Of a stretch of 36,815 bases of DNA, positions 16,601 to 25,807 are shown piece after piece. The DNA lies in contig JANQFY010000373.1 of NCBI GenBank assembly GCA_028277585.1, positions 1-36,815 on the forward strand, in the 5' to 3' direction. Each line of letters begins with the position of its first letter. The stretch's first letter is position 1. This DNA comes from Sedimentisphaerales bacterium (GTDB lineage Bacteria; Planctomycetota; Phycisphaerae; Sedimentisphaerales; Anaerobacaceae). The notes beneath the pieces were generated by a model. It had not been told where the DNA came from, did not search any database, and saw only the letters and a list, made by a program, of their open reading frames with translations. A program made the position numbers and the translations under genes.

Positions 16601-18220
16601 TTAGGTGTCGATTTCAGGTAGCGGTACCCGCTGGCCCGTCTGCTTGTTCGTGGGCATCTGGGCGTCGACGTCGCGCAGGAATCGTTTGAGTTCGCGGGCC
16701 AGTTGTTGTGCGATACGCCGCTCAGTCTCGATTCGATTCTGCGTCTCACCGATATCTGCGGCGATGTTGAACAATTCGAATTCCTGTGTTGCGTGGTAGT
16801 AGATCAGCTTCCAATCGCCCCGGCGGATGGCGCTGTGGGGCCCGATGCCCGGCCCACGCGGCCCCCAGTTGTTCGGGAAGTGCCAGAACAGGGCGCGGTC
16901 CTTGGGGTATTCACCCAGGTTCTTCAGGAGTGGTACGAAACTGACGCCGTCTATCACGCTGCCGGCTGGCTGACGCTCCTTGTCGCCCGTCGTTACGAAG
17001 TATTGTGTCGGCAAGACGTCCGTGAGCTTGACACCAGCCATTTCGAGAATTGTCGGGAAGAAGTCCTCGATGATGACGTACTCATGACAGGACGAGCCCG
17101 ATTTGGTAACGCCGGGCCAGTGGACCATCATGGGGACGCGCACCCCGCCTTCGTGGGATGATCCTTTGCCGCTGCTCAGGGGCTTGTTGTGCGTGTGTGG
17201 CGCTCCGCCTCGACCATGAGCGCTGAGACCTCCGTTGTCGGACATGAACAGGACGATCGTGTTGTCCTCGATGCCATGTCGTTCGAGATTCGCCCTGATG
17301 TCGCCCAGGGATTTGTCCATCCCCTCGACCATGGCGGCGTACATCGCCTCCTTCGCGTCGAGGCCCGCATCGAGGTGCTTCTCGATGAATCGACTGTCCT
17401 TGGCAAACGGCACGTGTACGGCGTAGTGCGACATGTAGAGATAGAACGGCTTGTCCTGTGCGACCGCTTTGTCCATGGCTTTGTTCGCCTCGCGCGTCAG
17501 GGCCTCGGTCAGGAAGATGTCTTGCCCATGATACGATTCCAGACCCGGCACATCCCAGATGCGATCCCCCGACCGCCAGGCGGCGCTGAAGTTCTGCGTG
17601 CCCAGGAAGCTGCCCGGTCCGCCGGCCGCGTGTCCGGCGATGTTGACATCAAAGCCCACGTTCTTCGGGTCGGCGCCGGGTGTTCCCACAGCGCCGAAAT
17701 GCGCCTTGCCCACGTGGATCGTGCGGTACCCGGCTTGTTGCAGGAGCATGGGCAAGGTCCAGGCGTGGGCGGTCCGTTCAACACCGCCCACGGTGCTGAG
17801 CCCATTGACGTTCCAGGCGGGCATTTGCAGCGTAGGGTGCTTGCGGTCATTCGAACCGTTCTTGCGGAGCGTCCAGTTCGTCACGCGATGGCGGGCGGCG
17901 TTCAGCCCCGTCATGAGACTGACCCGCGTCGGCGAACAGACACAGCAGGCGTAGGCCTGCGTGAACTTCATACCGTCACGCGCCAGGCGCTCCATGTGGG
18001 GTGTGCGGTAGCGCCGATTGAAATCCGTCTGCTCCGTGTGGAAGGGCACCGACGTATCCTGCCAGCCCATGTCGTCGACCAGAAACAGGACGATGTTGGG
18101 CTGTCGCGCATGTCTCCCTTTCCCTGCCCGACCGTTGGACAGGGCGGTTCGTTGGCATCCCGACAAAGTCAATCCGGTTGCGGCCAGCGTGCATTGCTTG
18201 AGGAAACTGCGTCTATTCAC
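16601..18220 (-). CDS. Sulfatase, formylglycine type (family S1)
   Basis: A 539-aa exported sulfatase that would remove sulfate esters from a glycan. The N-terminus N-R-R-S-F-L-K fits a Tat signal and is followed by a lipobox L-S-G-C (Cys22), so it is probably a lipoprotein exported folded. Metal ligands begin at L-V-D-D (Asp49-Asp50). The formylglycine motif C-S-P-T-R (95-99) marks Cys95 as the residue converted by an anaerobic sulfatase-maturating enzyme, not encoded here. Further family signs: F-M-S-D-N-G-G, H-N-K-P-L-S-S-G-K-G-S-S-H-E-G-G and V-P-M-M-V-H-W-P-G. The start is GTG at 18220 with GGAGAG 8 bases upstream. It is the first gene of the operon with the ceramidase-like and beta-helix genes. 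Subfamily and exact substrate cannot be read by eye. Confidence 0.93.
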   Translation of the reverse strand: MNRRSFLKQCTLAATGLTLSGCQRTALSNGRAGKGRHARQPNIVLFLVDDMGWQDTSVPFHTEQTDFNRRYRTPHMERLARDGMKFTQAYACCVCSPTRVSLMTGLNAARHRVTNWTLRKNGSNDRKHPTLQMPAWNVNGLSTVGGVERTAHAWTLPMLLQQAGYRTIHVGKAHFGAVGTPGADPKNVGFDVNIAGHAAGGPGSFLGTQNFSAAWRSGDRIWDVPGLESYHGQDIFLTEALTREANKAMDKAVAQDKPFYLYMSHYAVHVPFAKDSRFIEKHLDAGLDAKEAMYAAMVEGMDKSLGDIRANLERHGIEDNTIVLFMSDNGGLSAHGRGGAPHTHNKPLSSGKGSSHEGGVRVPMMVHWPGVTKSGSSCHEYVIIEDFFPTILEMAGVKLTDVLPTQYFVTTGDKERQPAGSVIDGVSFVPLLKNLGEYPKDRALFWHFPNNWGPRGPGIGPHSAIRRGDWKLIYYHATQEFELFNIAADIGETQNRIETERRIAQQLARELKRFLRDVDAQMPTNKQTGQRVPLPEIDT

Positions 18221-18520
18221 GGTTCAATCTCTCCGGTTGTCTGCTGCCCGTTGATTCGTGCCACCCAAGACTATCCGCAAAGACTCCAGAGTTCAAGACG
18301 CCAGGGGTTGGTGGTCCTGAATGTCGAGGTTTTCTCGGACGTTTCGGGTCGCAACTCGGATGCTTGATGGTGTGTTGGTTTTGCCGAGTTTTCCCCCTTG
18401 CCCGGGGGTAGCGATTTCGCTAGGATCGACCTGCGTCAGAAAGCGAATTGCTCGCGCGCCCGCGGCGTGTGAGTCGGAATGAAAACCGATGGGGCCCAGC
18501 GCATTAGAAGGAACGATCTC
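18221..18520. promoter_or_regulatory. Divergent intergenic region, sulfatase operon / M16 protease
   Basis: A 300-bp gap between divergent starts with no credible gene. Visible features: a C5/G5 inverted repeat at 18393-18408, directly followed by the perfect palindromic stem TAGCGA-TT-TCGCTA at 18409-18422, and the motif AAGCGAATTG at 18441-18450, 80 bases upstream of the M16 start. Promoters for both genes should be here, but I could not identify boxes with confidence. Confidence 0.45.
18409..18422. repeat. Short perfect inverted repeat (possible operator)
   Basis: TAGCGA (18409-18414) and TCGCTA (18417-18422) are separated by TT. It lies about 100 bases upstream of the M16 gene and about 190 upstream of the sulfatase gene, so it could be a regulator site for either. 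Confidence 0.35.
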
Positions 18521-21379
18521 ATGACCCTCAGGAAATCCATACTGTTGTCTCTGCTATCCCTCGCTGTTCTCTTGACCGGCTGCAACCAATCCGGGCGGTT
18601 GAAGATCGATTCCGAGACGTATCGCCTGGACAACGGGTTGGAGGTGATTCTGCATGAGGACACGTCGGATCCCATCGCCGCGGTGGCGGTTCAGTACCAT
18701 GTCGGCTCCAACCGGGAAGTTCCAGGCCGGACCGGGTTCGCTCATCTGTTTGAGCACATGATGTTCCAGGAATCTCAGCACGTGGGGCAGGACCAGTTCT
18801 TCCGAAAGATCCAGTCGGCCGGCGGAACGCTGAACGGAGGCACCGGGCCGGATGGGACCATCTACTTCGAAGTCGTTCCCAAGAACGCTCTGGAGATGGT
18901 GCTCTGGATGGAGTCCGATCGTCTGGGTTATCTGCTCAGTCGCGTCACGCAGGAGGCATTTGTCAATCAGCAGAACGTGGTTCAGAACGAGAAGCGACAG
19001 ACCACGGACAATCGCCCGTACGGCCATACGAATTACATGATCGGCAAAATGCTCTATCCCGAGGGCCACCCTTACAACTGGACGGTCATCGGCTCCATGG
19101 AGGACCTGACCAGCGCCACGCTCAAGGACGTCCACGCATTCCATCAGAAGTGGTACCGTCCGAACAACGCCACCCTGGTCGTCGCCGGCGATTTCGACCG
19201 CAAGCAGACCAAGACCCTGATCGAGAAATACTTCGGCGAGATCCCGGCCGGTGAACCACTCGCCGATCCGGAGCCCATCCCGGTGACACTGAGCCAGACC
19301 AAACGCGCCTTTCACGAGGACAACTTCGCCAAGGCGCCGGAGCTGAACATGGTCTTTCCGACCATCGAGGAGTATCACAAGGACATGTACGCCCTCGACG
19401 TGCTGGGAGATCTGTTCGCCCGGGGCAAGAAGGCGCCGCTCTACAGGGTCATCGTCGAAGAGAAGAAGCTGGCGCCGGGCGCGTCGGCCTACAACGGCTC
19501 GCAGGAGATCGCCGGGGCCTTCCGAATCGGTGTCCGGGCGTTTCCCAATACGAATCTCACGGACGTGGAGAAGGCAATTCAGGAGGCCTTCCAGCGGTTC
19601 GAGACCGAGAAGTTCACCGAGGCGGATCTGAAACGGATCAAGACGCGCATTCGCACCGCCTTCGTTCAGGGGCTTTCCAGTGTCCTGGGCAAGGCCTATC
19701 GGCTCGCTCTCTTCAACGAGTACACCGGTTCGCCGGACTACATGGCCGACTACTTCAACAACCTTCTCGCTGTCAGCGCCGACGATGTCTGGCGCGTCTA
19801 CGAGAAGTACCTGAAGGACAAACCGTATGTGCTGACCAGTTTCGTGCCCAAGGGAAGTGTTGAACTGATTGCCCAGGGCAGTGAGCGATTCCCGATCCAG
19901 GAAGAGTCTGTCCAGGATCAAGTGGAAATGGAAGTCGCGCAGGGGCAAGCCTCCGATGTTGAGATCAAGGACATTCCGTCGAGTTTCGATCGCAGCCAGG
20001 AACCGGCGCAAGGACCGACCCCGCTGATGACGCTGCCCGAGATCTGGCAGGGGCGCCTTGCCAATGACATCGAGGTCTACGGCATCGAACACCGCGAATT
20101 GCCCCTCGTGCAATTCCTGATTCGCGTCGAAGGCGGCATGTTGTTGGACGAGCCCGGCAAGGAGGGCCAGGCCAATCTGACCGCCCGAATGCTCAACGAA
20201 GGGACGCGGAACAAAACGCCGATCGAACTGCAGGAGGCGATCGATGACCTGGGCGCCAGCATCACCGTCGGGGCGAGCCAGCAGTCGATCACGCTTCGCG
20301 CCAGTTGCCTGATCTCGGAGTTCGAGCAGGTGGTCGATCTGGCGCGGGAGGTTCTCCTGGAGCCGCGTTGGGACGAGAAGGAGTTCGCCCGCATCAAGCA
20401 GCAGACGCTGGAGTCGATCCGGCGCAGCAAGGACAATCCCGCCTCGGTGGCCGGCGACGTCTTCGACAAGCTTATCTACGGTCGCGATCACAAGCTGGCC
20501 CGCTCGACCCGCGGCACGGAAGCGTCGGTCGCATCGCTGACTATCCCCGATCTGCAGCGCTACTACAAAGCCAACTTCTCTCCCACCGTCGCCCACATCG
20601 CGTTGGCCGGCGATCTGTCCAAGGGCCAGACCCTCAAGGTCTTCGAGCGGCTGACGGACTGGCAGCCGCGCGACGTCGAGGTCCCCGAGGTCGGCGCCCC
20701 GAAAGGGCCCGAGAAGACGCAGCTCTATTTTGTGGATTTCCCCGACGCCAAACAGTCTCAGCTGCGCGTCGGCCACCTGGGCTTGCCCTACACGCATCCC
20801 GACTACTACGCAAGCACCGTGATGAACTACAAGCTGGGCGGCACCTTCAACAGCATCCTCAACATGATCCTGCGGGAGGAGAAGGGCTACACCTACGGTG
20901 CTCGCTCGAGCCTTTCCGGGAGTCGCTATCCCGGCACGTTCATGGCTTCGACGGGCGTGCGCTCGACGGCGACCCAGGATTCCGTGCAGATCATCCGCGA
21001 CGAACTGGCTCGGTATCGCGACGGCATCGCGGCCGGCGATCTGCAGTTCACCAAGGATGCGCTGACCAAGTCCAACACGCGTCGCTTCGAGACCCTCGGC
21101 GCCCTGGTGAGCATGCTGAACCTGATCGCCGCCTACGATCTGCCCTTCGACTACATCAAGCAGGAAGAGCGGACCGTCCTTGATATGACGGCGGAGAAGC
21201 ATCAGGCGTTGGCGCAGAAGTACATCCAGCCGGAGAAGATGATCTACCTCGTCGTCGGCGACGCCAAGACGCAGATGGAAGGGCTCTCCGAACTGGGGTT
21301 GGGCGAACCGATTCTGCTCGACAAGGACGCCAACGTCGTGGCTGAAGAGGTGGCCGCGGCCGGGGCCTCTGCACCCTAG
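18521..21379 (+). CDS. M16 family zinc metalloprotease, two-domain lipoprotein
   Basis: A 952-aa insulinase/PqqL-like peptidase. Signal peptide with lipobox L-T-G-C (Cys21), so an envelope lipoprotein. The first M16 half holds the inverted zinc motif H-L-F-E-H (75-79) and a third ligand, likely Glu157 (Q-N-E-K-R-Q). The second half (about 510-930) lacks the zinc motif but keeps the substrate-binding region E-K-G-Y-T-Y-G-A-R-S, normal for the fused two-half architecture where one half is catalytic. The likely role is degradation of small proteins or peptides in the periplasm. I chose the ATG at 18521 (Shine-Dalgarno AGAAGGAA) over an in-frame ATG 42 bases upstream because it starts the signal peptide. 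Followed on the same strand by a TPR-like lipoprotein after 301 bp. Confidence 0.93.
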   Translation: MTLRKSILLSLLSLAVLLTGCNQSGRLKIDSETYRLDNGLEVILHEDTSDPIAAVAVQYHVGSNREVPGRTGFAHLFEHMMFQESQHVGQDQFFRKIQSAGGTLNGGTGPDGTIYFEVVPKNALEMVLWMESDRLGYLLSRVTQEAFVNQQNVVQNEKRQTTDNRPYGHTNYMIGKMLYPEGHPYNWTVIGSMEDLTSATLKDVHAFHQKWYRPNNATLVVAGDFDRKQTKTLIEKYFGEIPAGEPLADPEPIPVTLSQTKRAFHEDNFAKAPELNMVFPTIEEYHKDMYALDVLGDLFARGKKAPLYRVIVEEKKLAPGASAYNGSQEIAGAFRIGVRAFPNTNLTDVEKAIQEAFQRFETEKFTEADLKRIKTRIRTAFVQGLSSVLGKAYRLALFNEYTGSPDYMADYFNNLLAVSADDVWRVYEKYLKDKPYVLTSFVPKGSVELIAQGSERFPIQEESVQDQVEMEVAQGQASDVEIKDIPSSFDRSQEPAQGPTPLMTLPEIWQGRLANDIEVYGIEHRELPLVQFLIRVEGGMLLDEPGKEGQANLTARMLNEGTRNKTPIELQEAIDDLGASITVGASQQSITLRASCLISEFEQVVDLAREVLLEPRWDEKEFARIKQQTLESIRRSKDNPASVAGDVFDKLIYGRDHKLARSTRGTEASVASLTIPDLQRYYKANFSPTVAHIALAGDLSKGQTLKVFERLTDWQPRDVEVPEVGAPKGPEKTQLYFVDFPDAKQSQLRVGHLGLPYTHPDYYASTVMNYKLGGTFNSILNMILREEKGYTYGARSSLSGSRYPGTFMASTGVRSTATQDSVQIIRDELARYRDGIAAGDLQFTKDALTKSNTRRFETLGALVSMLNLIAAYDLPFDYIKQEERTVLDMTAEKHQALAQKYIQPEKMIYLVVGDAKTQMEGLSELGLGEPILLDKDANVVAEEVAAAGASAP

Positions 21380-21405
21380 GTGCCCTCCTCCACTCGATTT
21401 CGCTG

Positions 21406-21445
21406 ACCCGGCCGCCCAGGGCTGCCTCCAGTCTTGGCGGCGGGT
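21406..21445 (+). terminator. GC-rich stem-loop after M16 protease
   Basis: ACCCG-g-CCGCC (21406-21416) pairs with GGCGGCGGGT (21436-21445), 10 pairs with one bulged G and a 19-nt loop, 27 bases after the stop codon. No T tract follows. A probable terminator or 3'-end structure. Confidence 0.45.
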
Positions 21446-21454
21446 GCTCTCATT

Positions 21455-21492
21455 GCGCCCTGATTGGGTGATGTATGGCTGGTCAAGGGCGC
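21455..21492 (+). repeat. 7-bp perfect inverted repeat
   Basis: GCGCCCT (21455-21461) is complementary to AGGGCGC (21486-21492), with a 24-nt spacer. It follows the previous stem-loop and may contribute to the same 3'-end structure. Confidence 0.3.
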
Positions 21493-21680
21493 GTGACCTT
21501 CGAGGCGATCATTGCCTTATAGCTATGGAGCGCCCTCGAATGGTGGGCGCGTCGAACAGTTGCGTTGGCGATCCGAAACGGTAGAATGGGTCGCGCCGGT
21601 CTGGGCGGCCGACGCCGCGGCAGGATGCGATAAAACCGACGAGCCGGACACACGGCTGGGCAGAAAGGTGGGGCGATACG

Positions 21681-23894
21681 ATGCGGATCAGATGCAGGGA
21701 CAAGTCAGACGTGGAAGGACGATACGGCTCCGGCATGCGTCTGTGGGCTCTGGTCGCGGTCTTGGCGGTCTTGCTGCTCGCGGTCGGCTGCGCTCACCAG
21801 AAGGCGTACAAGCGGGGCTCGAAACTGTCGGATCAGGGACAGTTCGAAAAGGCGATCGCCGAACTGGAGGAGGCCGTCAAGCTGGCCGAGGAGAAGAATA
21901 AGGACGAGACGGCCCAACGCTATCGCGAGAAGTTGGAGGAGGTCAAGCAGCGCGCCGCTCAGTTCTACTATCGCGAGGCGGAGCTGCGCTTTGCCCGAGC
22001 CGATCTCGGCGCCGCCCAGATGTTCATCGAGCGCTGTGTGAAGTACGTTCCCCAGGAACTGTCATATAGCGCATTTCGCCGGCGCATTGTCGGCGCGATC
22101 GCCGACGCCGAGCAGGTCAGAAGCGAGGCGCTCGCCCTGGCCGAGCAGCGGCAGTGGAAACCGGCGATCGAACGTATGAACGAAGCGCTGAGCATGTACA
22201 AGACCCTGCCCGGCGGTGACGGCGAGCTCAAACGCATTCAGGAGCGTGCCTATCAGTTCTACATCGCCCGGGCACGCGAAAAACTCTGGGCCGATGATCT
22301 GGCGGCTGTGGAACTCGAAGTGCAGGCGGCGCAGGCCTATCGAGCCGACGGCAAGGAAGCGAAGGAACTGCTGCAGACCGTCAAGGATCGGCGCAAGGCG
22401 GCCGGGCTGACGGCGCAGGGCCGTCGACTTCTGGAGCAGAAGAACTACGAAGAGGCGCTCCGTGTCCTCGAGGAGGCCCAGGCGCTGCACCCGGTGCAGA
22501 GTGGGCTCGTGACACTCTTGCCCCAGGCCCGTGAGGCGGTCTGCGATCAGTGGCTCGCCCAGGGTCGCCAGGCCCTGGAGGCGGGGCGGTACGCCACGGC
22601 GCTGACTCTGTTCCGCAAGAGCGACAACCTGATCAAGAGTCGCGGGGGCGTTGACGTCCTCATCACTGAAACCCAGTCTCGTCTGGCTGAAGCCCATCTG
22701 GCCAAAGCGCAGCAGCACTCCCAATCTGGCTTCTCCGGCGCTGCGGTGTTTCACGCCGTCATGGCGCTGGGGTATCAGCCGAGCCATTTCGAGGCCCGCC
22801 GGCAACTCGGCCTGTATGCTGGGCACGTGCGGGACGACGTCCGCTACACGATCGAATTCGCCGGTTTCGAAACGGCGCCGCAACACCAGCCGACCGCTGA
22901 GAAGCTGGGTTCGGCGGCGCTGGAGCATCTGACGCGCACCCGCCCGACGAACGTCGTCGTGGTCGAACCGCTCCCCGCCAAGCCGGACGCCGTCGACGCG
23001 CAAGGCGCAGCGGTCGTGACGCGGCCGGGCAGTGACGCGCTGTTGACCGGTCAGATTCTTCAGAGCCAGGTGACTTCCGAGACGAAGCAGACGGGCCATG
23101 GCGAATCGACGTATCAGGACGGCATGATCGCCGAGCCCAATCCCGACTACGTCCAGGCCGCGGCCGAACTCGATGACGCTCTCAAGCAGCTTGAGAGGGC
23201 CCGCGTTCGCCTGGCCGAGGCCAATGCGCGGCTGGCCCGCTACGAGAACGCCGATCCCGACGATAGCGTTGCGATGGCTCGCAAACGAAAGGCCCAGGCC
23301 GATGTCGACGAGGCTCAGCAACGCTTGCTCAACGCCGTTACCCGCGTCGGGACCGCGCAGATCCGAGCCGGCTCGATCCCGCCGGAGGTCCTCGTGCCCA
23401 ACATGGTCGTGCACCAGTTCCCCATTCAGCAGGTGACTTGGACCGCTCGGGTCGAGTGCATGATCAAGATGGTGGATATCGCCACGGGCGAACTGGTGAT
23501 GGCCGAGCGTCTGGAAGGTGTCCACGCCCAGTCGGATCAGTTCGTTGCCGGCGACGCGGCTCGCAATGTGCCAGAGGATCCGCTGGACATGCCTCCGGAC
23601 GGCGCCTTGCTCGAAGCGGCGGCCAACGCGCTGATGGACAAGCTCAAGGGCATTCTGACCTCTGCCTGTGAGCGGCATGGGGATCGCTTCGTCGTGCAGA
23701 TGCAGCGAGCCGAGGCGGCCGGCGACGCCGTCGGGGCGGTCGACAGCGGGGTCAAGTACCTGTTCGCCTATCCCAGGGGCCGTCGTGACACCAAGAAGGT
23801 GACGACCTACCTGCATCAGTACCTTGGCGCTGAGGACAGCCTCATTGACATGCATCGGCTCCTGCAGATGCATTGTCACGTCCTGCAGAAGTAG
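21681..23894 (+). CDS. TPR-like lipoprotein, function unknown
   Basis: A 737-aa envelope protein. The lipoprotein signal M-R-L-W-A-L-V-A-V-L-A-V-L-L-L-A-V-G-C starts at residue 19 (position 21735), so the true start may be that ATG; the ATG at 21681 has the better-spaced Shine-Dalgarno (GGTGGGG). After the anchor come tetratricopeptide-like helical pairs (about 45-370; K-R-G-S-K-L-S-D-Q-G-Q-F-E-K-A-I-A-E-L-E-E-A), then a region of about 380-480 with V-V-V-V-E-P-L. A coiled-coil stretch follows (about 500-560, rich in Arg, Ala and Glu), then a C-terminal domain with V-T-W-T-A-R-V-E-C-M-I-K-M-V-D-I-A-T-G-E-L. This last part has the feel of CsgG/LpoB-type outer-membrane domains, but I am not sure. 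A scaffold or assembly role in the envelope is likely. It converges on the sulfatase gene with a 12-bp gap. Confidence 0.7.
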   Translation: MRIRCRDKSDVEGRYGSGMRLWALVAVLAVLLLAVGCAHQKAYKRGSKLSDQGQFEKAIAELEEAVKLAEEKNKDETAQRYREKLEEVKQRAAQFYYREAELRFARADLGAAQMFIERCVKYVPQELSYSAFRRRIVGAIADAEQVRSEALALAEQRQWKPAIERMNEALSMYKTLPGGDGELKRIQERAYQFYIARAREKLWADDLAAVELEVQAAQAYRADGKEAKELLQTVKDRRKAAGLTAQGRRLLEQKNYEEALRVLEEAQALHPVQSGLVTLLPQAREAVCDQWLAQGRQALEAGRYATALTLFRKSDNLIKSRGGVDVLITETQSRLAEAHLAKAQQHSQSGFSGAAVFHAVMALGYQPSHFEARRQLGLYAGHVRDDVRYTIEFAGFETAPQHQPTAEKLGSAALEHLTRTRPTNVVVVEPLPAKPDAVDAQGAAVVTRPGSDALLTGQILQSQVTSETKQTGHGESTYQDGMIAEPNPDYVQAAAELDDALKQLERARVRLAEANARLARYENADPDDSVAMARKRKAQADVDEAQQRLLNAVTRVGTAQIRAGSIPPEVLVPNMVVHQFPIQQVTWTARVECMIKMVDIATGELVMAERLEGVHAQSDQFVAGDAARNVPEDPLDMPPDGALLEAAANALMDKLKGILTSACERHGDRFVVQMQRAEAAGDAVGAVDSGVKYLFAYPRGRRDTKKVTTYLHQYLGAEDSLIDMHRLLQMHCHVLQK

Positions 23895-23906
23895 AATTGC
23901 GCGGCG

Positions 23907-25427
23907 TCACATGTTCCGTTTCTTCTTGTTCTTCTTGCGCCGCTGGCCCGGACGCCACCGGGCGGCTTTCTCGTAGTTCTCGCCGTAGAGATCGACCAGG
24001 CAGGCCTTCATCTGCTCGGGCGAGCGGCGATTCTCGAACGTTCTCAACAGCGGATCATTCGTTTGCTTCATCCAATCCCCGAGCTGCTTCCGCTTCGCAT
24101 CGAGTTCGGCCTGGCAGTCTGGATTGTCGATGAGGTTCTTGAGGCAATCGGGATCGTTCTGAAGGTCGTAGAGTTCTTCGACCGCACGGTTGCGGAACAT
24201 CTTGACGCGCCGGGCGATGTCAGGTTCGCTCTTGGCCGCCTCGACCATCGCCCTCATCGTGAGTCCCTCGTTGTTGTTTCGATAGTAGAACGTCGCGTCG
24301 CTCCAGGGATTGAAGATGTACCCGAAGCGATGATCCTGAACGCAGCGCATAGGCACGGCGTCGCCGCCGGCCTTCATGTCGATCTGCGTGAAGACCTTGT
24401 CGCGACCTGACTGCGCGCGACCCTGAAGCAGGGGCAGGAATGAGGCGCCGTCCAGTCCCTGAGGGGTGGGCACACCCGTCGCTTCGAGCACCGTCGGGAA
24501 GAAATCGATGCCCGAGATGAAGTGCTTCTTGTCCACCGTACCGCGGCGCACTACGCCAGGCCAGCGCACCAGCCAGGGCGTCCGCGTGCTGGCCAGGTAC
24601 GCATTGCACTTGGCGAACGGGATGGCGATTCCGTTGTCCGAGAGAAACATCACCAGCGTGTCGTCCTCGAAGCCCGATTCCTTGAGCGCCTGCATCGTCG
24701 CGCCGAACGTGTCGTCGAGCCGGCGCACCGAGTTTAGATAGGTGCTCAGTTCCTCGCGCACGCCGGGCAGGTCCGGGACGAATCCCGGCACGTCGACCTC
24801 TTGCGGCCTATACGTTCGCGAAGGCTCCTTGGCGTCCTTGATCGGCTTGCCCGGGATATGGTAGGGGCGGTGCGGGTCGTGGGAGTTGACCATGAAGTAG
24901 AAAGGCCTGCCTTCCCGGCGGCACCGGGCGAGGAACTCCCGGCTGTATCGGTAATACAGGTCCGGGTCGCGCCCGTTGCCCAGTTCGTCACGGTCGTGGG
25001 CGAAGTCCCACTCATAATCCGCTCTGGGCGTCGAGTGCTTGACCTTGCCGAGTACGCCCGTCAGGTAACCCGCGTCGCCCAACGTCTGCATGATGGTGGA
25101 GACATCACGCTCGGTGTGCATGAAGCCCATGACGCCGCTGTTGTGCCCATACAGGCCGGTCGCCAGCACCCCTCGACTGGGCTGGCAGATCGCCACCGTC
25201 ACATGCGCCCGCTCGAACCGCATCCCCTGGGCCGCGAACCGATCGAGGTGGGGCGTCAGATTCGGGACTTTCCCCCCATAGCAGCCGAGCGAATCACGAT
25301 GCAGATCGTCAGCGGTGAACAGCAGCACGTTCAAAGGCCTTCGCGCCGCACACGTCGCCCAAGCCGACCCCGTTGCCACCGAAGCCAGACCAACTCCCAA
25401 TTTCTGAAGGAATTCACGTCGATGCAT
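23907..25427 (-). CDS. Sulfatase, formylglycine type, with basic C-terminal tail
   Basis: A 506-aa exported sulfatase. The N-terminus H-R-R-E-F-L-Q-K fits a Tat signal (about 1-27). Metal-binding T-A-D-D (Asp40-Asp41) and the formylglycine motif C-Q-P-S-R (81-85) are present, as are H-D-P-H-R-P and F-L-S-D-N-G. The order N-V-L-L-F-T-A-D-D-L-H-R-D-S-L-G-C-Y-G resembles heparan/iduronate-type sulfatases, suggesting a sulfated polysaccharide substrate. The last 12 residues are extremely basic (R-R-K-K-N-K-K-K-R-N-M), unlike the other sulfatase here; this could hold the enzyme to an acidic polymer. The ATG at 25427 has Shine-Dalgarno GAGGA; an upstream in-frame extension of 48 codons is not credible. 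It follows the pseudopilin-like gene on the same strand after a 380-bp gap, so co-transcription is uncertain. Confidence 0.92.
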   Translation of the reverse strand: MHRREFLQKLGVGLASVATGSAWATCAARRPLNVLLFTADDLHRDSLGCYGGKVPNLTPHLDRFAAQGMRFERAHVTVAICQPSRGVLATGLYGHNSGVMGFMHTERDVSTIMQTLGDAGYLTGVLGKVKHSTPRADYEWDFAHDRDELGNGRDPDLYYRYSREFLARCRREGRPFYFMVNSHDPHRPYHIPGKPIKDAKEPSRTYRPQEVDVPGFVPDLPGVREELSTYLNSVRRLDDTFGATMQALKESGFEDDTLVMFLSDNGIAIPFAKCNAYLASTRTPWLVRWPGVVRRGTVDKKHFISGIDFFPTVLEATGVPTPQGLDGASFLPLLQGRAQSGRDKVFTQIDMKAGGDAVPMRCVQDHRFGYIFNPWSDATFYYRNNNEGLTMRAMVEAAKSEPDIARRVKMFRNRAVEELYDLQNDPDCLKNLIDNPDCQAELDAKRKQLGDWMKQTNDPLLRTFENRRSPEQMKACLVDLYGENYEKAARWRPGQRRKKNKKKRNM

Positions 25428-25807
25428 AGCCGTCCTCACGGATGCCCTGAAAGATGCCCACGTGACAGAGATTGCACAATGCCAGCAGCATATCAGCATC
25501 GCGCCGGCCGTTCCAGTACTATCCCCATACCGACCGGCGCGCGTGGTGACCGATTCTACGCTCTCTGTCATTCGTTCGGCTGCGCTCAGCGGCTGTGGTG
25601 GCGGATCTGCTGTTCAACGCCTGCAATCCGTCGTTCGATAGCCTTGAGGAGGCCCGGATGCTCTTGAGAATGGTTCCATCATGGGCGTGCTCGAGGCGAT
25701 TGGCCTCGGCGGTGTGGATCTGCGCGAGTTGGTCCGAGTGTCCCCCGTTTCCGTGAACAGAGTACCGGCTGCCTTGATCGCCGGCCACGTCGATCGGCTG
25801 GCACTCT
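25428..25807. other. Intergenic region upstream of sulfatase 2
   Basis: A 380-bp stretch without a gene I can support; frames across it are short and have no family signs. It should contain the sulfatase promoter on the minus strand. A small stem (CGAGGC 25692-25697, GCCTCG 25703-25708) lies about 100 bases past the stop codon of the pseudopilin-like gene and may be a weak terminator. ATTGCACAAT at 25471-25480 recalls the 14-mer near the AraC gene, but only partly. Confidence 0.4.

Larger units (their letters stand above)
21380..21680. other. Intergenic region with two stem-loops
   Basis: A 301-bp gap between the M16 protease and the TPR-like lipoprotein. It contains two GC-rich inverted repeats soon after the protease stop codon (see next entries) and a purine-rich Shine-Dalgarno (GGTGGGG) at the far end. 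Open frames across it show no recognisable protein. No clear promoter was seen. Confidence 0.45.

Noticed and set aside
18554-21202. 882-codon open frame antisense to the M16 protease
   Set aside because: The plus-strand protein has a lipoprotein signal, zinc motif and full family architecture. The antisense frame has no signal, motif or ribosome binding site and results from GC-rich codon use.
22062-23879. 605-codon minus-strand frame across the TPR-like lipoprotein
   Set aside because: No start signals and no domain signs; the plus strand has a lipoprotein signal and helical repeats.
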